A DNA stretch of 64,000 nt from Chryseobacterium sp. (GCA_027492795.1 JAPUEB010000025.1:16738-80737), one strand, 5' to 3'. Positions 9,701 through 16,735 are shown, counted from the stretch's first letter. The notes: generated from the sequence alone by a model not told the origin. Made by a program: numbers and translations.

Positions 9701-10194
9701 GTTTGAAAGTTCAGGGAATGGATATGGTAATCACCACTTTGCAAATGAGCCCTAACAAAATGAAAATGACGCAAAGCATGATGGGACAAGATATGGGAAC
9801 CACAGTTTTTGATGGCGAAAAAGGTTATGCTTCACAAATGGGGCAAAAAGTGGATTTCACGGCAGAACAAATAACCGCAATGAAAAAGAAAAGAATTTTC
9901 GATGCGCTTTCGATGAATGCAGCCGATTATAAATCTGTAGAAAAAGCAACAGAAAACGGAAAAAGTTATTATGTTCTAAATTCAGCAGAAGGAAAATCCT
10001 ATTTCGATGCAGCAACCGGATTATTGTACAAAGGAAATGCAGAAATGGGCGAAATGAAGGTTTTGGAATATAAAACTTTCGACGGAATAAAAGTTCCTGT
10101 AAAGATGGAAGTTTCAGCTATGGGACAAAATCTGGAAATGAATATCACCGATGTTGTCTTCAATAAAGGAGTTACCGAAGCAGATTTTAAATAA
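6706..10194 (+). CDS. Giant M16 zinc protease with LolA/LppX-like C-terminal domain
   Basis: 1162-residue exported metallopeptidase (pitrilysin family). Signal peptide 1-20 (ending ANAFA). Catalytic zinc motif HFMEH at residues 74-78 (HxxEH) with the third zinc-ligand glutamate near 154 (KERGVVLEE). Two M16 modules follow in one chain; the second (about 500-950) lacks HxxEH and would be the structural half. After an Ala/Thr/Val-rich linker (about 950-990) there is an extra domain (about 995-1162: TAQQVIDKYVAALGGKSALEAVKTM...) resembling LolA/LppX-type lipoprotein-sorting folds. It probably degrades peptides in the periplasm or at the surface. It ends at a bidirectional terminator facing the MgtC gene. 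The domain assignment of the tail is inference from its repeat-strand pattern. Confidence 0.92.
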   Translation: MKKLLFSFALVFLMVANAFAQNIPVDPSVKIGTLPNGMKYYIKKNVKPEKKVELRLAINAGSILEDENQLGLAHFMEHMNFNGTKNFPGNKLVDALESVGIKFGQHLNAYTSFEETVYMLPVPLDKPGNLDLGLKVMEDWAFNALLTDEEINKERGVVLEELRLGLGADKRMMDKWLPKMMYNSQYAKRLPIGKKDILENFKPDVLRKFHKDWYRPDLMALVVVGDINVDEIEQKIKANFGKYKNPASPRARTVFDLPNHKETLVSIENDPDATSSRVQFVMKDTQNYTPDVTVADYNKSIVDNVVFTMINNRFNDLVESNNPPFTFGYVYHGGTWGRTKEAFQGMAMTKDGGQMDALKVLMEEVERAKRFGFTQSELERAKTEILSGYEDSYNNRDKTESSRLVGEYVNNFLESEAIPGITWEYEQNKKFLPTVTLDQTNGILKNYVKDDSRVIVITGPKKETIKYPTEADVLKVFDDVKVAKLEPLQEKVAIANLVKPFKSTGSIVKTETDPKLGTTTLTLSNGAKVTYKKTDFKDDEIVFTARSLGGSSLISDADILKTQHAFAALAEAGVNGFTQNDVTRYLAGKQVSVNPMISSLFEGFSGKSSKKDFGTMMELVYAYFTGLNNDPASFNAFRTKQSAFLDNMLSNPQFYFMNEHAKFMNDKNPRFTNIIPLKEDWDKTDYNKAYNIYKEKFANAGNFHFYFVGNIDDNAMKQMATQYLASLPTTGKTTTFKDSGYRQKKGEINRTYKKGKDPKSMVQINWSGEAPYNEKEDLALRALGGVVKIKLTEQLREQAGGVYTTSANGGMSRVPYNSYYFSMQFPCGPENADKLTKLALGEVQKVISKGAEQKDLDKYKEGEFNDYKTRMKDNNFWLSNLAQPQIDGRDKYGILNFESKIKEITLKDLQDVAKKYLSKDKVIATLMPEDGWEAAAKKDAATTPATTSANVAAVSAVPVAVSAAATPNLTAQQVIDKYVAALGGKSALEAVKTMKSVSSLKVQGMDMVITTLQMSPNKMKMTQSMMGQDMGTTVFDGEKGYASQMGQKVDFTAEQITAMKKKRIFDALSMNAADYKSVEKATENGKSYYVLNSAEGKSYFDAATGLLYKGNAEMGEMKVLEYKTFDGIKVPVKMEVSAMGQNLEMNITDVVFNKGVTEADFK

Positions 10195-10214
10195 AAATTT
10201 TCTTCTAAATAAAG

Positions 10215-10247
10215 AATTCCGGTGATTTTTTCACCGGAATTTTTTTA
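10215..10247. terminator. Bidirectional terminator between M16 protease and MgtC genes
   Basis: Perfect 11-bp stem AATTCCGGTGA (10215-10225)/TCACCGGAATT (10231-10241), T5 loop, T-run on the plus side and A-rich sequence on the other. It sits between convergent genes. Confidence 0.9.
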
Positions 10248-10898
10248 TTGATACGTAAAACTGATTAAATCTTTATGATGAATAAGGTAAAGCTCCAGCT
10301 CTTTGTGCTGTTGCGGGCTTACGCTGATATCGAAAGTTAAAAAAACTTCCGAATTTGTTTTTTTGAACCTAATTTCTACCAAAGAATTGGTGAGTTTTGA
10401 AAGTTCGGAGATAATTTCCTCTTTTTTTACCGCTTTGCTTTGATCCATTTTTATGGATAAAATACGGTTGTTTTTATGCTTTGATTCCAGCATAGAATTG
10501 ATCATTTTGGATGCGTAAATAATCAAAAGACTGCCGATAAGAAAGGTAAGCGCAAGATAGAAATATCCGAAACCTATCGACATCCCAATTGCTGCAGCTA
10601 TCCAAATAACGCCTGCTGTGGTTAATCCGTACACATTAAAACCTTCCTTGAAAATAACGCCAGCTCCCAAAAAACCAATACCGGTAATAATATTGGCGGC
10701 AATTCTCCCCGGATCATTGGTTCCCGTTCCTATTTTTAAAGAAATAATGGTGAAAAGTGCCGAACCAAGGCAAATTATCGTAATCGTTTTTATTCCGGCA
10801 GATTTGTCTTTTAATTCCCGTTCCAAGCCCAAAACCAAACCTGCAACTATCGCCGCACCAGCTTTATATAAATCTAAATTTTCCCAATGTTCCAGCAT
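10245..10898 (-). CDS. MgtC/SapB family inner-membrane protein
   Basis: 217-residue membrane protein. N-terminal MgtC-like region with the family hallmarks GLERELKDKSAGIKT (about 21-35), then hydrophobic helices (LGSALFTIISL, NIITGIGFLGAGVIF, VYGLTTAGVIWIAAAIGMSIG, FYLALTFLIGSLLIIY) and a soluble ACT-like C-terminal tail (about 140-217). MgtC proteins influence magnesium limitation responses and intracellular pH or ATP; the role here is not determined. A GGAGG lies 16 nt before the ATG, unusual for this lineage and too far for ordinary use. It is convergent with the M16 gene. Confidence 0.9.
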   Translation of the reverse strand: MLEHWENLDLYKAGAAIVAGLVLGLERELKDKSAGIKTITIICLGSALFTIISLKIGTGTNDPGRIAANIITGIGFLGAGVIFKEGFNVYGLTTAGVIWIAAAIGMSIGFGYFYLALTFLIGSLLIIYASKMINSMLESKHKNNRILSIKMDQSKAVKKEEIISELSKLTNSLVEIRFKKTNSEVFLTFDISVSPQQHKELELYLIHHKDLISFTYQ

Positions 10899-10981
10899 AA
10901 TGGTAAATATTTCCTCCGAAAATAAGAAATATTAACCAAATATGAACGGAATATTAATTGAATGTTAACAATATTGAGTGG

Positions 10982-11566
10982 TTACGAACCAAATTCTCTT
11001 TCATATTCTTCGGCTGCTTCACACAAAGTTTTGTAAAAATCTTCGCCGTATTTCCTTATCAAAGGAGTTTTTAGGAATTTGTAAATCGGAACTTGCAATT
11101 CCTTTCCGAGCGCACAAGCATCGCTGCAAATAGGCCAAACGTGGTAATTTAAAGCCGTAAAAGTAGAATATTCGTTCACACGAATTGGGTAAAGATGGCA
11201 GGAAATCGGTTTTTGCCAATCTACAGCGCCGTCTTCATAAGCTTTTTCGATGCCGCATTTCGTGATGCCTTTTTCATCGAAAATTACGTAAGCACATTCT
11301 TCACCATTCACCATCGGAGTTACAAAATCGCCATCCAAAGGATCCACCGTCCAAGTTCCCTGTTCTTCCAAAGCTTTTACACCTTCCGGACGAAGATAAG
11401 GCTTCACTTTTTCAAAAATATCCTCCAAAATTTTGGTTTCCTCTCTTTCCAAAGGTGCTCCTACATCGCCTTCTACGCAACAAGCCCCTTTGCATTTGGA
11501 AAGGTTGCACACAAATTCTTTTTCAAAAATATCTTCGGAGATGAGTTTATTATCAATTTGAATCAT
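10982..11566 (-). CDS. DUF3109 cysteine-rich protein
   Basis: 194-residue cytosolic protein of unknown function. Cysteines cluster as in the YkgJ-like and DUF3109 families: CNLSKCKGACC (about 20-30), CAYVIFDEKGITKCGIE, ISCHLYPIRV and WPICSDACALG. This pattern suggests a bound zinc or iron-sulfur site. It follows the DUF6427 membrane protein by 17 bp on the same strand and is probably cotranscribed with it. Length is typical. The metal is inferred. Confidence 0.88.
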   Translation of the reverse strand: MIQIDNKLISEDIFEKEFVCNLSKCKGACCVEGDVGAPLEREETKILEDIFEKVKPYLRPEGVKALEEQGTWTVDPLDGDFVTPMVNGEECAYVIFDEKGITKCGIEKAYEDGAVDWQKPISCHLYPIRVNEYSTFTALNYHVWPICSDACALGKELQVPIYKFLKTPLIRKYGEDFYKTLCEAAEEYEREFGS

Positions 11567-11583
11567 TTAGCTAAAAATAGAGA

Positions 11584-12480
11584 TTAAAAATAAGCAGAAG
11601 CTTTAAATAAAATTAAGCTCGCAAGAATTAACCACAAACCAAGCTCCTTTTGCCAATATTTTTTGGCGAAACGAAGCACTCTTGTAAGAATTACACTCGC
11701 AGGAAGAGCCAAAAGCATCAAGAATTCAAAGTTTTTTCCCATGTACAGAATTATTGTGATAAGCTGCGCGAGGAAAAATATCAACAAAAAAGTATATTTG
11801 TATCTACTTATTGGGCTTTTTTTATTGTAATTCGCAAAATGGTCAAATACCGCAACCACCAAAAGCAAAAACACCGGAGCCAAATAAAGAAGCTGATGAT
11901 ACTCAGTATTTATTTTCAAATTCGTGAAAGGAAAATAGGCTTCGTTCCAGCTCTGATAATTGATAAAATACATTATCGAAAAGTAACTCGTAAATATCAA
12001 AAGCATGCCAAAAAGCAGCCGGAAAATATGGAGCGCAATACGTTCTGAAGTAGCAAATACGTGCAGAATCACAAATGCCGCCATTGGCCAAGTTGCGGGT
12101 AGAAATATATAGTTAATCGCCAAAATTGCACCCACCAAAACATAAGATTTTTTCTTAAAATCTTCATCCGTACTCGTTAAAACCAACACCAAAAAAGAAT
12201 TGGTAAACAGTGCCACCGCAATTCCAATATCCAAATGACCCGAATAAAAAGCGAAAATAAAAAAACTGTACAGAAAAAGGGGAACATGGGTTTGATATGT
12301 AAGCCCAATTGCATTAAAACAAAAATATCCCAAAGCAATTCCCGCAAAAGTAATAACCGCAGAAATTGTTTCTAACGTATTAAAATCTAATATATTAAAT
12401 GCTATTACAAAGACCAGCAAAAAACCAATATAAATAGGAATCGAAAAAATATTGCTTTCTTTTGAAAGTAATTTAAACAT
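11584..12480 (-). CDS. DUF6427 multi-spanning membrane protein
   Basis: 298-residue integral membrane protein, nearly all hydrophobic helices (about 8 segments, from IYIGFLLVFVIAFNI to LGLWLILASLILF), with short charged loops such as TSTDEDFKKK. It matches the Flavobacteriia-restricted DUF6427 family by overall pattern; function unknown. It is divergent from the DUF6341 gene with only 42 bp between start codons and shares a compact double promoter with it. DUF3109 lies downstream in the same operon. Confidence 0.85.
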   Translation of the reverse strand: MFKLLSKESNIFSIPIYIGFLLVFVIAFNILDFNTLETISAVITFAGIALGYFCFNAIGLTYQTHVPLFLYSFFIFAFYSGHLDIGIAVALFTNSFLVLVLTSTDEDFKKKSYVLVGAILAINYIFLPATWPMAAFVILHVFATSERIALHIFRLLFGMLLIFTSYFSIMYFINYQSWNEAYFPFTNLKINTEYHQLLYLAPVFLLLVVAVFDHFANYNKKSPISRYKYTFLLIFFLAQLITIILYMGKNFEFLMLLALPASVILTRVLRFAKKYWQKELGLWLILASLILFKASAYF

Positions 12481-12486
12481 TTTTCT

Positions 12487-12504
12487 TAAATTTGTGCAAA
12501 GTTA
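12487..12504. promoter_or_regulatory. Back-to-back divergent -7 boxes
   Basis: TAAATTTG on the plus strand (12487-12494) serves the DUF6341 gene at 12523. CAAAGTTA (12497-12504), which is TAACTTTG on the minus strand, serves the DUF6427 gene starting at 12480. Only 2 bp separate the two boxes, so the two polymerase footprints must overlap. Confidence 0.65.
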
Positions 12505-12522
12505 ATTTAAAAAAGGAAAATA

Positions 12523-12753
12523 ATGACGTCTTTCTTTCTCTTCTTAAGCAGTGTTTTCAAATGGAGCTTTGGTTTTTTTGATTTCGCAGGAAACTTGGTG
12601 AATTGGATTTTGTTCATCGTATCGTGTGTACTTTTTGTGTACTGGTGTTACGAGTTGGTAACGGTTCTTGGCAATAATAAGGACAAGGATTACACATCAC
12701 CTTCAAAGGAGATTCGTCCCTATTACGATCCGAAAATTTACAAGAAAGGTTAA
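12523..12753 (+). CDS. DUF6341 small membrane protein
   Basis: 76-residue protein with one strongly hydrophobic helix (about 22-42, LVNWILFIVSCVLFVYWCYELV) and a polar tail (SPSKEIRPYYDPKIYKKG). Composition and neighbours match the Flavobacteriia family DUF6341, which commonly sits beside DUF6427. Function unknown. It has its own -7 box and terminator. Confidence 0.8.
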   Translation: MTSFFLFLSSVFKWSFGFFDFAGNLVNWILFIVSCVLFVYWCYELVTVLGNNKDKDYTSPSKEIRPYYDPKIYKKG

Positions 12754-12770
12754 ATAATTAGATTATAAAT

Positions 12771-12808
12771 AAAAAACCCGTTTTTTTCCAAAGCGGGTTT
12801 TTTTTATT
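12771..12808 (+). terminator. Terminator of the DUF6341 gene
   Basis: Arms AAAAAACCCG (12771-12780) and CGGGTTTTTT (12794-12803) followed by more T. The arms are exact complements. Confidence 0.88.
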
Positions 12809-12945
12809 TTGAATAAAGCGTTTGTAAAATTGATTAATGTAGATAGAATCGGGCTTTAGCCGAAACTTATGGTAAAGAATTTTCAAAAATCTTGTATTAT
12901 GGCACTTTTTCTATATTAATTCAATGCCTAATTCAAATCATTTTT

Positions 12946-13389
12946 TTATTGTTTTTCGTGGCAAGGAATTACCAAAACCGGTATCGGCGAAGTTTTCGTT
13001 AAATCTTTCGTAAGACTTCCTACAAAAACATCATAAATACCGCTTCTTCCGTGGGATCCCATTACAATGTAAGATGCTTTTTTCTCTTCAGCATATTCCA
13101 AAATAATTTCCTTTGCCGCTCCTTGTTTTAACTGATGCTCACAATCAATCCCTTGAGAAATAATTCGTTGCTGTAAATTGTTCAGTTGCAATAGCTCTGC
13201 CTTAATTTCGTTTTCTTCCACTTCCGGAAAATACTGAAAGCCGGCGTCTCCCAGTACAAATCCAACATCTGAAGGAGCAACATGTATCAAATGAATTTTC
13301 CCATTGGTTACTTTTGCAAAATCAATGGCACCCTGTATCAATTTTTCTGTAGAATCTGAAAAATCTACCGGTAAAACAATATGTGTCAT
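12946..13389 (-). CDS. Universal stress protein (UspA family)
   Basis: 147-residue single-domain Usp. It begins with the strand ILPVDFSDSTEKLI, and near the C-terminus has the ATP-binding motif GSHGRSGIYDVFVGSLTKDL, i.e. G-x2-G-x9-G-(S/T), then the last strand PVLVIP. It is likely an ATP-binding cytosolic stress protein. Transcribed alone; the region upstream holds only an intergenic repeat. Confidence 0.93.
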   Translation of the reverse strand: MTHIVLPVDFSDSTEKLIQGAIDFAKVTNGKIHLIHVAPSDVGFVLGDAGFQYFPEVEENEIKAELLQLNNLQQRIISQGIDCEHQLKQGAAKEIILEYAEEKKASYIVMGSHGRSGIYDVFVGSLTKDLTKTSPIPVLVIPCHEKQ

Positions 13390-13467
13390 AGCTGTAAAAT
13401 TTTATGTTCCTTAAAGTTAAGGATTTTTTTTTGAGAAAAAAAACGGATGCATGAGAAAAATATTTTG

Positions 13468-13556
13468 TAGCCGGGAACCTGCTCTCCGCTGTATCTTTTT
13501 GCTCGTCGTGCCTCCTCACAAAAAGGATGTCGCTGCGATCAGGGCTAGTTACGGGC
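13468..13556. repeat. Bacteroidota-type intergenic repeat (REP-like)
   Basis: An approximately 89-bp GC-richer block in an AT-rich gap: GCCGGGAACCTGCTCTCCGC, a central imperfect palindrome (ATCTTTTTGC ... CAAAAAGGAT), ATGTCGCTGCGATCAGGGCT and a final ACGGGC. I recognise this order (TAGCAGG, AAAAGGAT, AGCGGCAT-like, AGGGCTA) as a dispersed intergenic repeat frequent in Flavobacteriia genomes; no second copy lies in this window. The recognition is from memory, not from a search. Confidence 0.6.
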
Positions 13557-13595
13557 AGATTTCAAAAGAAAATTTCTGAAAAAATCAAAACTTCC

Positions 13596-13740
13596 CATCA
13601 AAAACTCACCAAATCATCTCTTCAAACATCTCATCAACAATCAGCTCATCACCACATCAACAATCAACAAATCATCAGCAAATCATCACATCAATCATCA
13701 GCAAATCATCACATCAACCCATCAGCAAATCAACCCATCA
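13596..13740 (-). repeat. Stop-anchored tandem array after FAH gene
   Basis: In the sense of the FAH mRNA this is a run of TGATGGGTTGATTTGC/TGATGTGATGATTTGC units about 140 nt long. The TGA stop codon itself (13738-13740) is the first triplet of the array. Units vary slightly and no spacer structure is present. The plus-strand ORF across it encodes only Ser/His/Asn repeats and is not a gene. Confidence 0.8.
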
Positions 13741-14343
13741 CAACACCCTCAAAGAAAAAACTCTTTCCCTTTCCAGAAAAGCTTCCAGTACATCATTTTC
13801 CTCCACTTTTCCCACACCTTTCGGAGTTCCTGTGAAAATTAAATCACCAACTCGAAGCGTAAAATATTGGGAAACAAAAGCAATAATATCGTCAAAACCA
13901 AACATCATATCTTTCGTATTTCCGTTCTGAACTTCTTGTTTGTTTTTTAGCAAAGAAAAATTCAAATTATTCATATCAAAATTTTCTTTTTTTAAAAATA
14001 GAGAAACCACAGCGCTTCCATCAAAACCTTTTGCCAATTCCCACGGCAAACCCTTGCTTTTCAGTTCGCTCTGCAAATCTCTCGCGGTGAAATCTATACC
14101 CAAACCAATTTCATCAAAATGTTTGTTGGCATTTTCTTTTTGGATGTATTTTCCGCCTTTAGAAACCTTCAGCACCACTTCCAGTTCATAATGAACGTCG
14201 TTTGAAAATTCAGGAATGTAGAAATCATTTCCTTTCAAAATTGCAGTGTCGGGTTTCATAAAAATCACGGGTTTTTCTGGAACTTCATTGCCCAATTCCT
14301 TTGCGTGATCTACATAATTTCTTCCGATACAGATGATTTTCAT
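13738..14343 (-). CDS. Fumarylacetoacetate hydrolase family protein
   Basis: 201-residue compact FAH-fold enzyme. Divalent-metal ligands are visible as the EVVLKV strand preceded by HYELE (residues about 51-55) and GLGIDFTARDLQ (about 78-89). KGLPWELAKGFDGSAV and FTGTPKGVGKV are family signatures. Such enzymes hydrolyse or decarboxylate acylpyruvates or oxaloacetate; the substrate is not defined. Start: ATG preceded by GGAAGAAAT-type codons; the first residues MKIICIGRNYVDHAKEL match the family start. The stop codon is fused to a tandem array. Confidence 0.92.
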   Translation of the reverse strand: MKIICIGRNYVDHAKELGNEVPEKPVIFMKPDTAILKGNDFYIPEFSNDVHYELEVVLKVSKGGKYIQKENANKHFDEIGLGIDFTARDLQSELKSKGLPWELAKGFDGSAVVSLFLKKENFDMNNLNFSLLKNKQEVQNGNTKDMMFGFDDIIAFVSQYFTLRVGDLIFTGTPKGVGKVEENDVLEAFLERERVFSLRVL

Positions 14344-14355
14344 AAAAAAATTGTT

Positions 14356-14428
14356 TCAGATAGTTTGACGTTGTTTGAATTAGTTTGAAATAGTTTGAGT
14401 TTGTTTGATGTCGTTTGAAAAAGTTTAA
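14356..14428 (-). repeat. TTTGA-phrase tandem array in the FAH 5' leader
   Basis: On the plus strand, about seven degenerate 10-11-nt units of the type AGTTTGAAAT. It begins about 12 nt from the FAH start codon and reaches toward the array that follows the DUF2007 gene. Unlike the other arrays it precedes a start codon. Confidence 0.7.
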
Positions 14429-14487
14429 AGCGTTTTTATTTCACCAAAAAAAAAATCAACATTATAAAAACTTTTTTAAAAACTTTC

Positions 14488-14560
14488 TTCCGTCTTCGGT
14501 CTTCGGTCTTCGGTCTTCGGACTTCGGACACCCATCTTCCATCTTCCATCTTCCATCTTC
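14488..14560 (-). repeat. Stop-anchored GGAAGA/CCGAAGA array after DUF2007 gene
   Basis: Read in the gene's sense, TAG is followed at once by four GAAGATG units and then about six CCGAAG(A/T)-type units. It is purine-rich on the mRNA strand. Similar phrases follow the stop codons at 50836, 51467 and 57088. Confidence 0.8.
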
Positions 14561-14980
14561 CTACCTCTTAAACTCGTTCCCGCAATAATAACAGTGAAAA
14601 ATACTGCTCGGAACTTTCGCGGGAATCATGAAAATGAGCAGACTTATTCCAAACAATCCACCCGGATTTTCGTCACGGTAAATATGGTTGGAGCCGCATC
14701 TTGGACAAACAAAATCAAACTCCGGATTTTCGATGGTGCGTTCTACCTCCAAAGCAAAATCTTCATTGGAAAATTCTTCTAAAACCTTTTTTGCTTCTTC
14801 CAGATTTTCTTCGAAAACCTGTAGCTGAATTCCGCCAATAGCCTGTGAAAGCAGCCAATCGCTTTGCACGGTTTGTTCGTTCGCAATCCAGCTCTCAATG
14901 CCGTTTTCCGCCAAAATCTGTTTATCGCGATTCGCTTCAATCGCGTTTTGACAATATTTTATGCGTACTAGATTAGACAT
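14561..14980 (-). CDS. DUF2007 and zinc-ribbon protein
   Basis: 139-residue cytosolic protein. The N-terminal half (about 1-70: VRIKYCQNAIEANRDKQILAENGIESWIANEQT...) is a DUF2007/GlnB-like signal-transducing fold. The C-terminal half has two CxxC pairs, CPRCGSNHIYRDEN and CYYCGNEF, making a zinc ribbon around a hydrophobic stretch (LFGISLLIFMI). Function unknown. A tandem array starts at its stop codon. Confidence 0.85.
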   Translation of the reverse strand: MSNLVRIKYCQNAIEANRDKQILAENGIESWIANEQTVQSDWLLSQAIGGIQLQVFEENLEEAKKVLEEFSNEDFALEVERTIENPEFDFVCPRCGSNHIYRDENPGGLFGISLLIFMIPAKVPSSIFHCYYCGNEFKR

Positions 14981-15040
14981 TTGAAAAAAAAGTAACTTTT
15001 TTAAAAACCGACAAGTAATGATTTTAGAAAGCTACAATCA

Positions 15041-15074
15041 TTGCACCAATTGCACCAATTGCATCAATTGCACC
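15041..15074 (-). repeat. Tandem array after exonuclease gene (TTGGTGCAA units)
   Basis: Three to four 9-nt units (ATTGCACCA on the plus strand) beginning 5-7 nt after the exonuclease stop codon, in the 3' untranslated region. Confidence 0.75.
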
Positions 15075-15078
15075 GAAT

Positions 15079-15843
15079 CTAAAACTTACTTCTCAACTGA
15101 ATTCCCGTCAAAATCTTTTTCGTATAAAGCGGGAAATCAGCATTTTGAATCCAGCCATAATATCCCAAGTCTTTTTGGAAAACATCTTTAACACGTTGTC
15201 CTTTATATTTCCCGAAAGTAAAGATTTCCTTTTGGTCGTCGTCAAAGGCGATGAAACCAGCCAAATCAGCAAATTTTGCCTGCGAAGAAAATTCGCTTAA
15301 GCCTGCAATTTCATTTGGAAGGTCTTCATAGTGGGCAACTTGTGCATTTAAAACATCAAAAGTCGCATTTACGTCTGCTTCAGCGGAATGGGCGTTTTCC
15401 AAATCTTTTTTGCAATAAAATTTGTAGGCGGCGGAAAGCGTTCTGCGTTCCAGCTTGTGGTAAATTACCTGAACATCTACCAATTTGAATTTATCCAAAT
15501 CGAAATCAAAACCTGCGCGAAGAAGCTCTTCTGCCAAAAGTGGAACATCAAAACGATTGGAATTGAAGCCGCCCAAATCACAACCCGAAATCATTTCTAT
15601 AATTTTCGGAGCAATTTCTTTGAATTTTGGCGCGTCTTTTACATCGTCATCCGAAATTCCGTGGATTGCGCTCGCTTCTTTGGGAATATACATTTCCGGA
15701 TTTACGAGCCAAGTTTTTGTTTCGCGTGAAGCATCGGGATTTACTTTCAGGATGCAGATTTCTACAATTTTGTCTTTTGCGACGTTGATTCCTGTGGTTT
15801 CAAGGTCGAAGATGCAGAGTGGTTTATGGAGTTTTAGGTTCAT
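15079..15843 (-). CDS. DnaQ-like 3'-5' exonuclease
   Basis: 254-residue DEDD-family exonuclease. ExoI motif FDLETTG (D13, E15), ExoII around GFNSNRFDVPLL (about 93-104), and ExoIII HSAEADVNAT near 152-161 (DEDDh type). The C-terminal 60 residues carry a short FGKYKGQRVKDVFQKDLGYYGWIQNADFP motif seen at the end of several exonucleases of this group. Probable roles are proofreading-like DNA trimming or repair. It lies 83 nt downstream of pssA on the same strand. Confidence 0.92.
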   Translation of the reverse strand: MNLKLHKPLCIFDLETTGINVAKDKIVEICILKVNPDASRETKTWLVNPEMYIPKEASAIHGISDDDVKDAPKFKEIAPKIIEMISGCDLGGFNSNRFDVPLLAEELLRAGFDFDLDKFKLVDVQVIYHKLERRTLSAAYKFYCKKDLENAHSAEADVNATFDVLNAQVAHYEDLPNEIAGLSEFSSQAKFADLAGFIAFDDDQKEIFTFGKYKGQRVKDVFQKDLGYYGWIQNADFPLYTKKILTGIQLRSKF

Positions 15844-15847
15844 AAAA

Positions 15848-15926
15848 AATTTGAGATTCGAGATTCGAGATTTGAGATTCCAATTGCGTTTTAAACAATA
15901 TCAAATTTCAAACCTCAAATTTCAAA
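15848..15926 (-). repeat. Stop-anchored TTTGAAATTTGAG array after pssA
   Basis: In pssA sense the TGA stop is followed directly by TTTGAAATTTGAGGTTTGAA-type units; the distal half consists of GAATCTCAAATCTCGAATCTCGAATCTC phrases. Related phrases occur before recG (50427-50455). Confidence 0.78.
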
Positions 15927-16676
15927 TCAATTAAGTTGTTTTTGAAAAATTAAAGAAATTAAAATATAGTAGATGATTAACAAAGGAATTCCCACGATTC
16001 CCAAAATAATTAAAATCAAAATTCCTCCGATTAATAAGGCAAGTTTTGGGTAATTATCCTGTAATTTCATCGACTTGAATTTCATTGCAATCATCTTGAT
16101 GGGCGAAATGAGCAGCCACGAACTTAATAAAGTTAAAAGCAAGAAGAATCCACTTCCAAATTCAATGTTTGATTCATGCAAAACATTTACAAATTCACTA
16201 TTATATCCGAAATTTTCATATTCTTGAATTAAAAAATAAATCCCGAAAATCAAAACCGTATTACTCGGCGTATTCAGACCTTTAAAATAATATTTCTGTT
16301 CCTCATCCAAATTGAAAATCGCCAGTCTTAAACAAGAAAAAAGCGTAATGAAAAGTCCCAAATATTTCAGTTCAAACGGTAAATTCATCCCAAAAACTTC
16401 GTTTCCAAAAGGTTCCAACATTTTATACATCGCCAAACCGGGAATAAGCCCAAAACTCACCATATCCGCCAAAGAATCCAGTTGAACTCCCAAATTAGAG
16501 TTGGATTTCAAAGCACGCGCAATAAAACCATCAAAAAAATCCAAAACCAAAGAAATGATGATACAAATTGCCGTTGTTTTGTAATTTCCTTCTATCAAGG
16601 CGATTGCACCGATGCTTCCCGAGAAAAGATTTCCCAAAGTAAGCATATTGGCGAGGTTGTTCCGTAAGAAATTCAT
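15927..16676 (-). CDS. pssA: CDP-diacylglycerol-serine O-phosphatidyltransferase
   Basis: 249-residue integral-membrane enzyme making phosphatidylserine, the precursor of phosphatidylethanolamine, from CDP-diacylglycerol and serine. The CDP-alcohol phosphotransferase motif is complete: DGFIARALKSNSNLGVQLDSLAD (about 48-70; D-G-x2-A-R-x8-G-x3-D-x3-D). About seven hydrophobic helices. The start is fixed by MNFLRNNLANMLTLGNLFSG, typical for the family. A -7 box ends only 4 nt before the ATG. Confidence 0.94.
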   Translation of the reverse strand: MNFLRNNLANMLTLGNLFSGSIGAIALIEGNYKTTAICIIISLVLDFFDGFIARALKSNSNLGVQLDSLADMVSFGLIPGLAMYKMLEPFGNEVFGMNLPFELKYLGLFITLFSCLRLAIFNLDEEQKYYFKGLNTPSNTVLIFGIYFLIQEYENFGYNSEFVNVLHESNIEFGSGFFLLLTLLSSWLLISPIKMIAMKFKSMKLQDNYPKLALLIGGILILIILGIVGIPLLIIYYILISLIFQKQLN

Positions 16677-16680
16677 GCTG

Positions 16681-16688
16681 CAAAAATA
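16681..16688 (-). promoter_or_regulatory. -7 box TATTTTTG of pssA, leaderless configuration
   Basis: CAAAAATA on the plus strand. Only GCTG (16677-16680) separates it from the pssA start codon, so the predicted transcript has essentially no leader. Confidence 0.6.
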
Positions 16689-16735
16689 GGGATTTTTTGT
16701 TGGGTGATAGAAGCTTGAACCGGCATTTTTTAAAA

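Noticed and set aside
13596..13740. CRISPR-like array
   Set aside because: Units are degenerate and adjacent, without constant repeats separated by unique spacers, and no cas gene is present.
13527..13835. Plus-strand ORF of Ser/His/Asn repeats
   Set aside because: It is only the translation of a DNA tandem array and of the antisense of the FAH gene.
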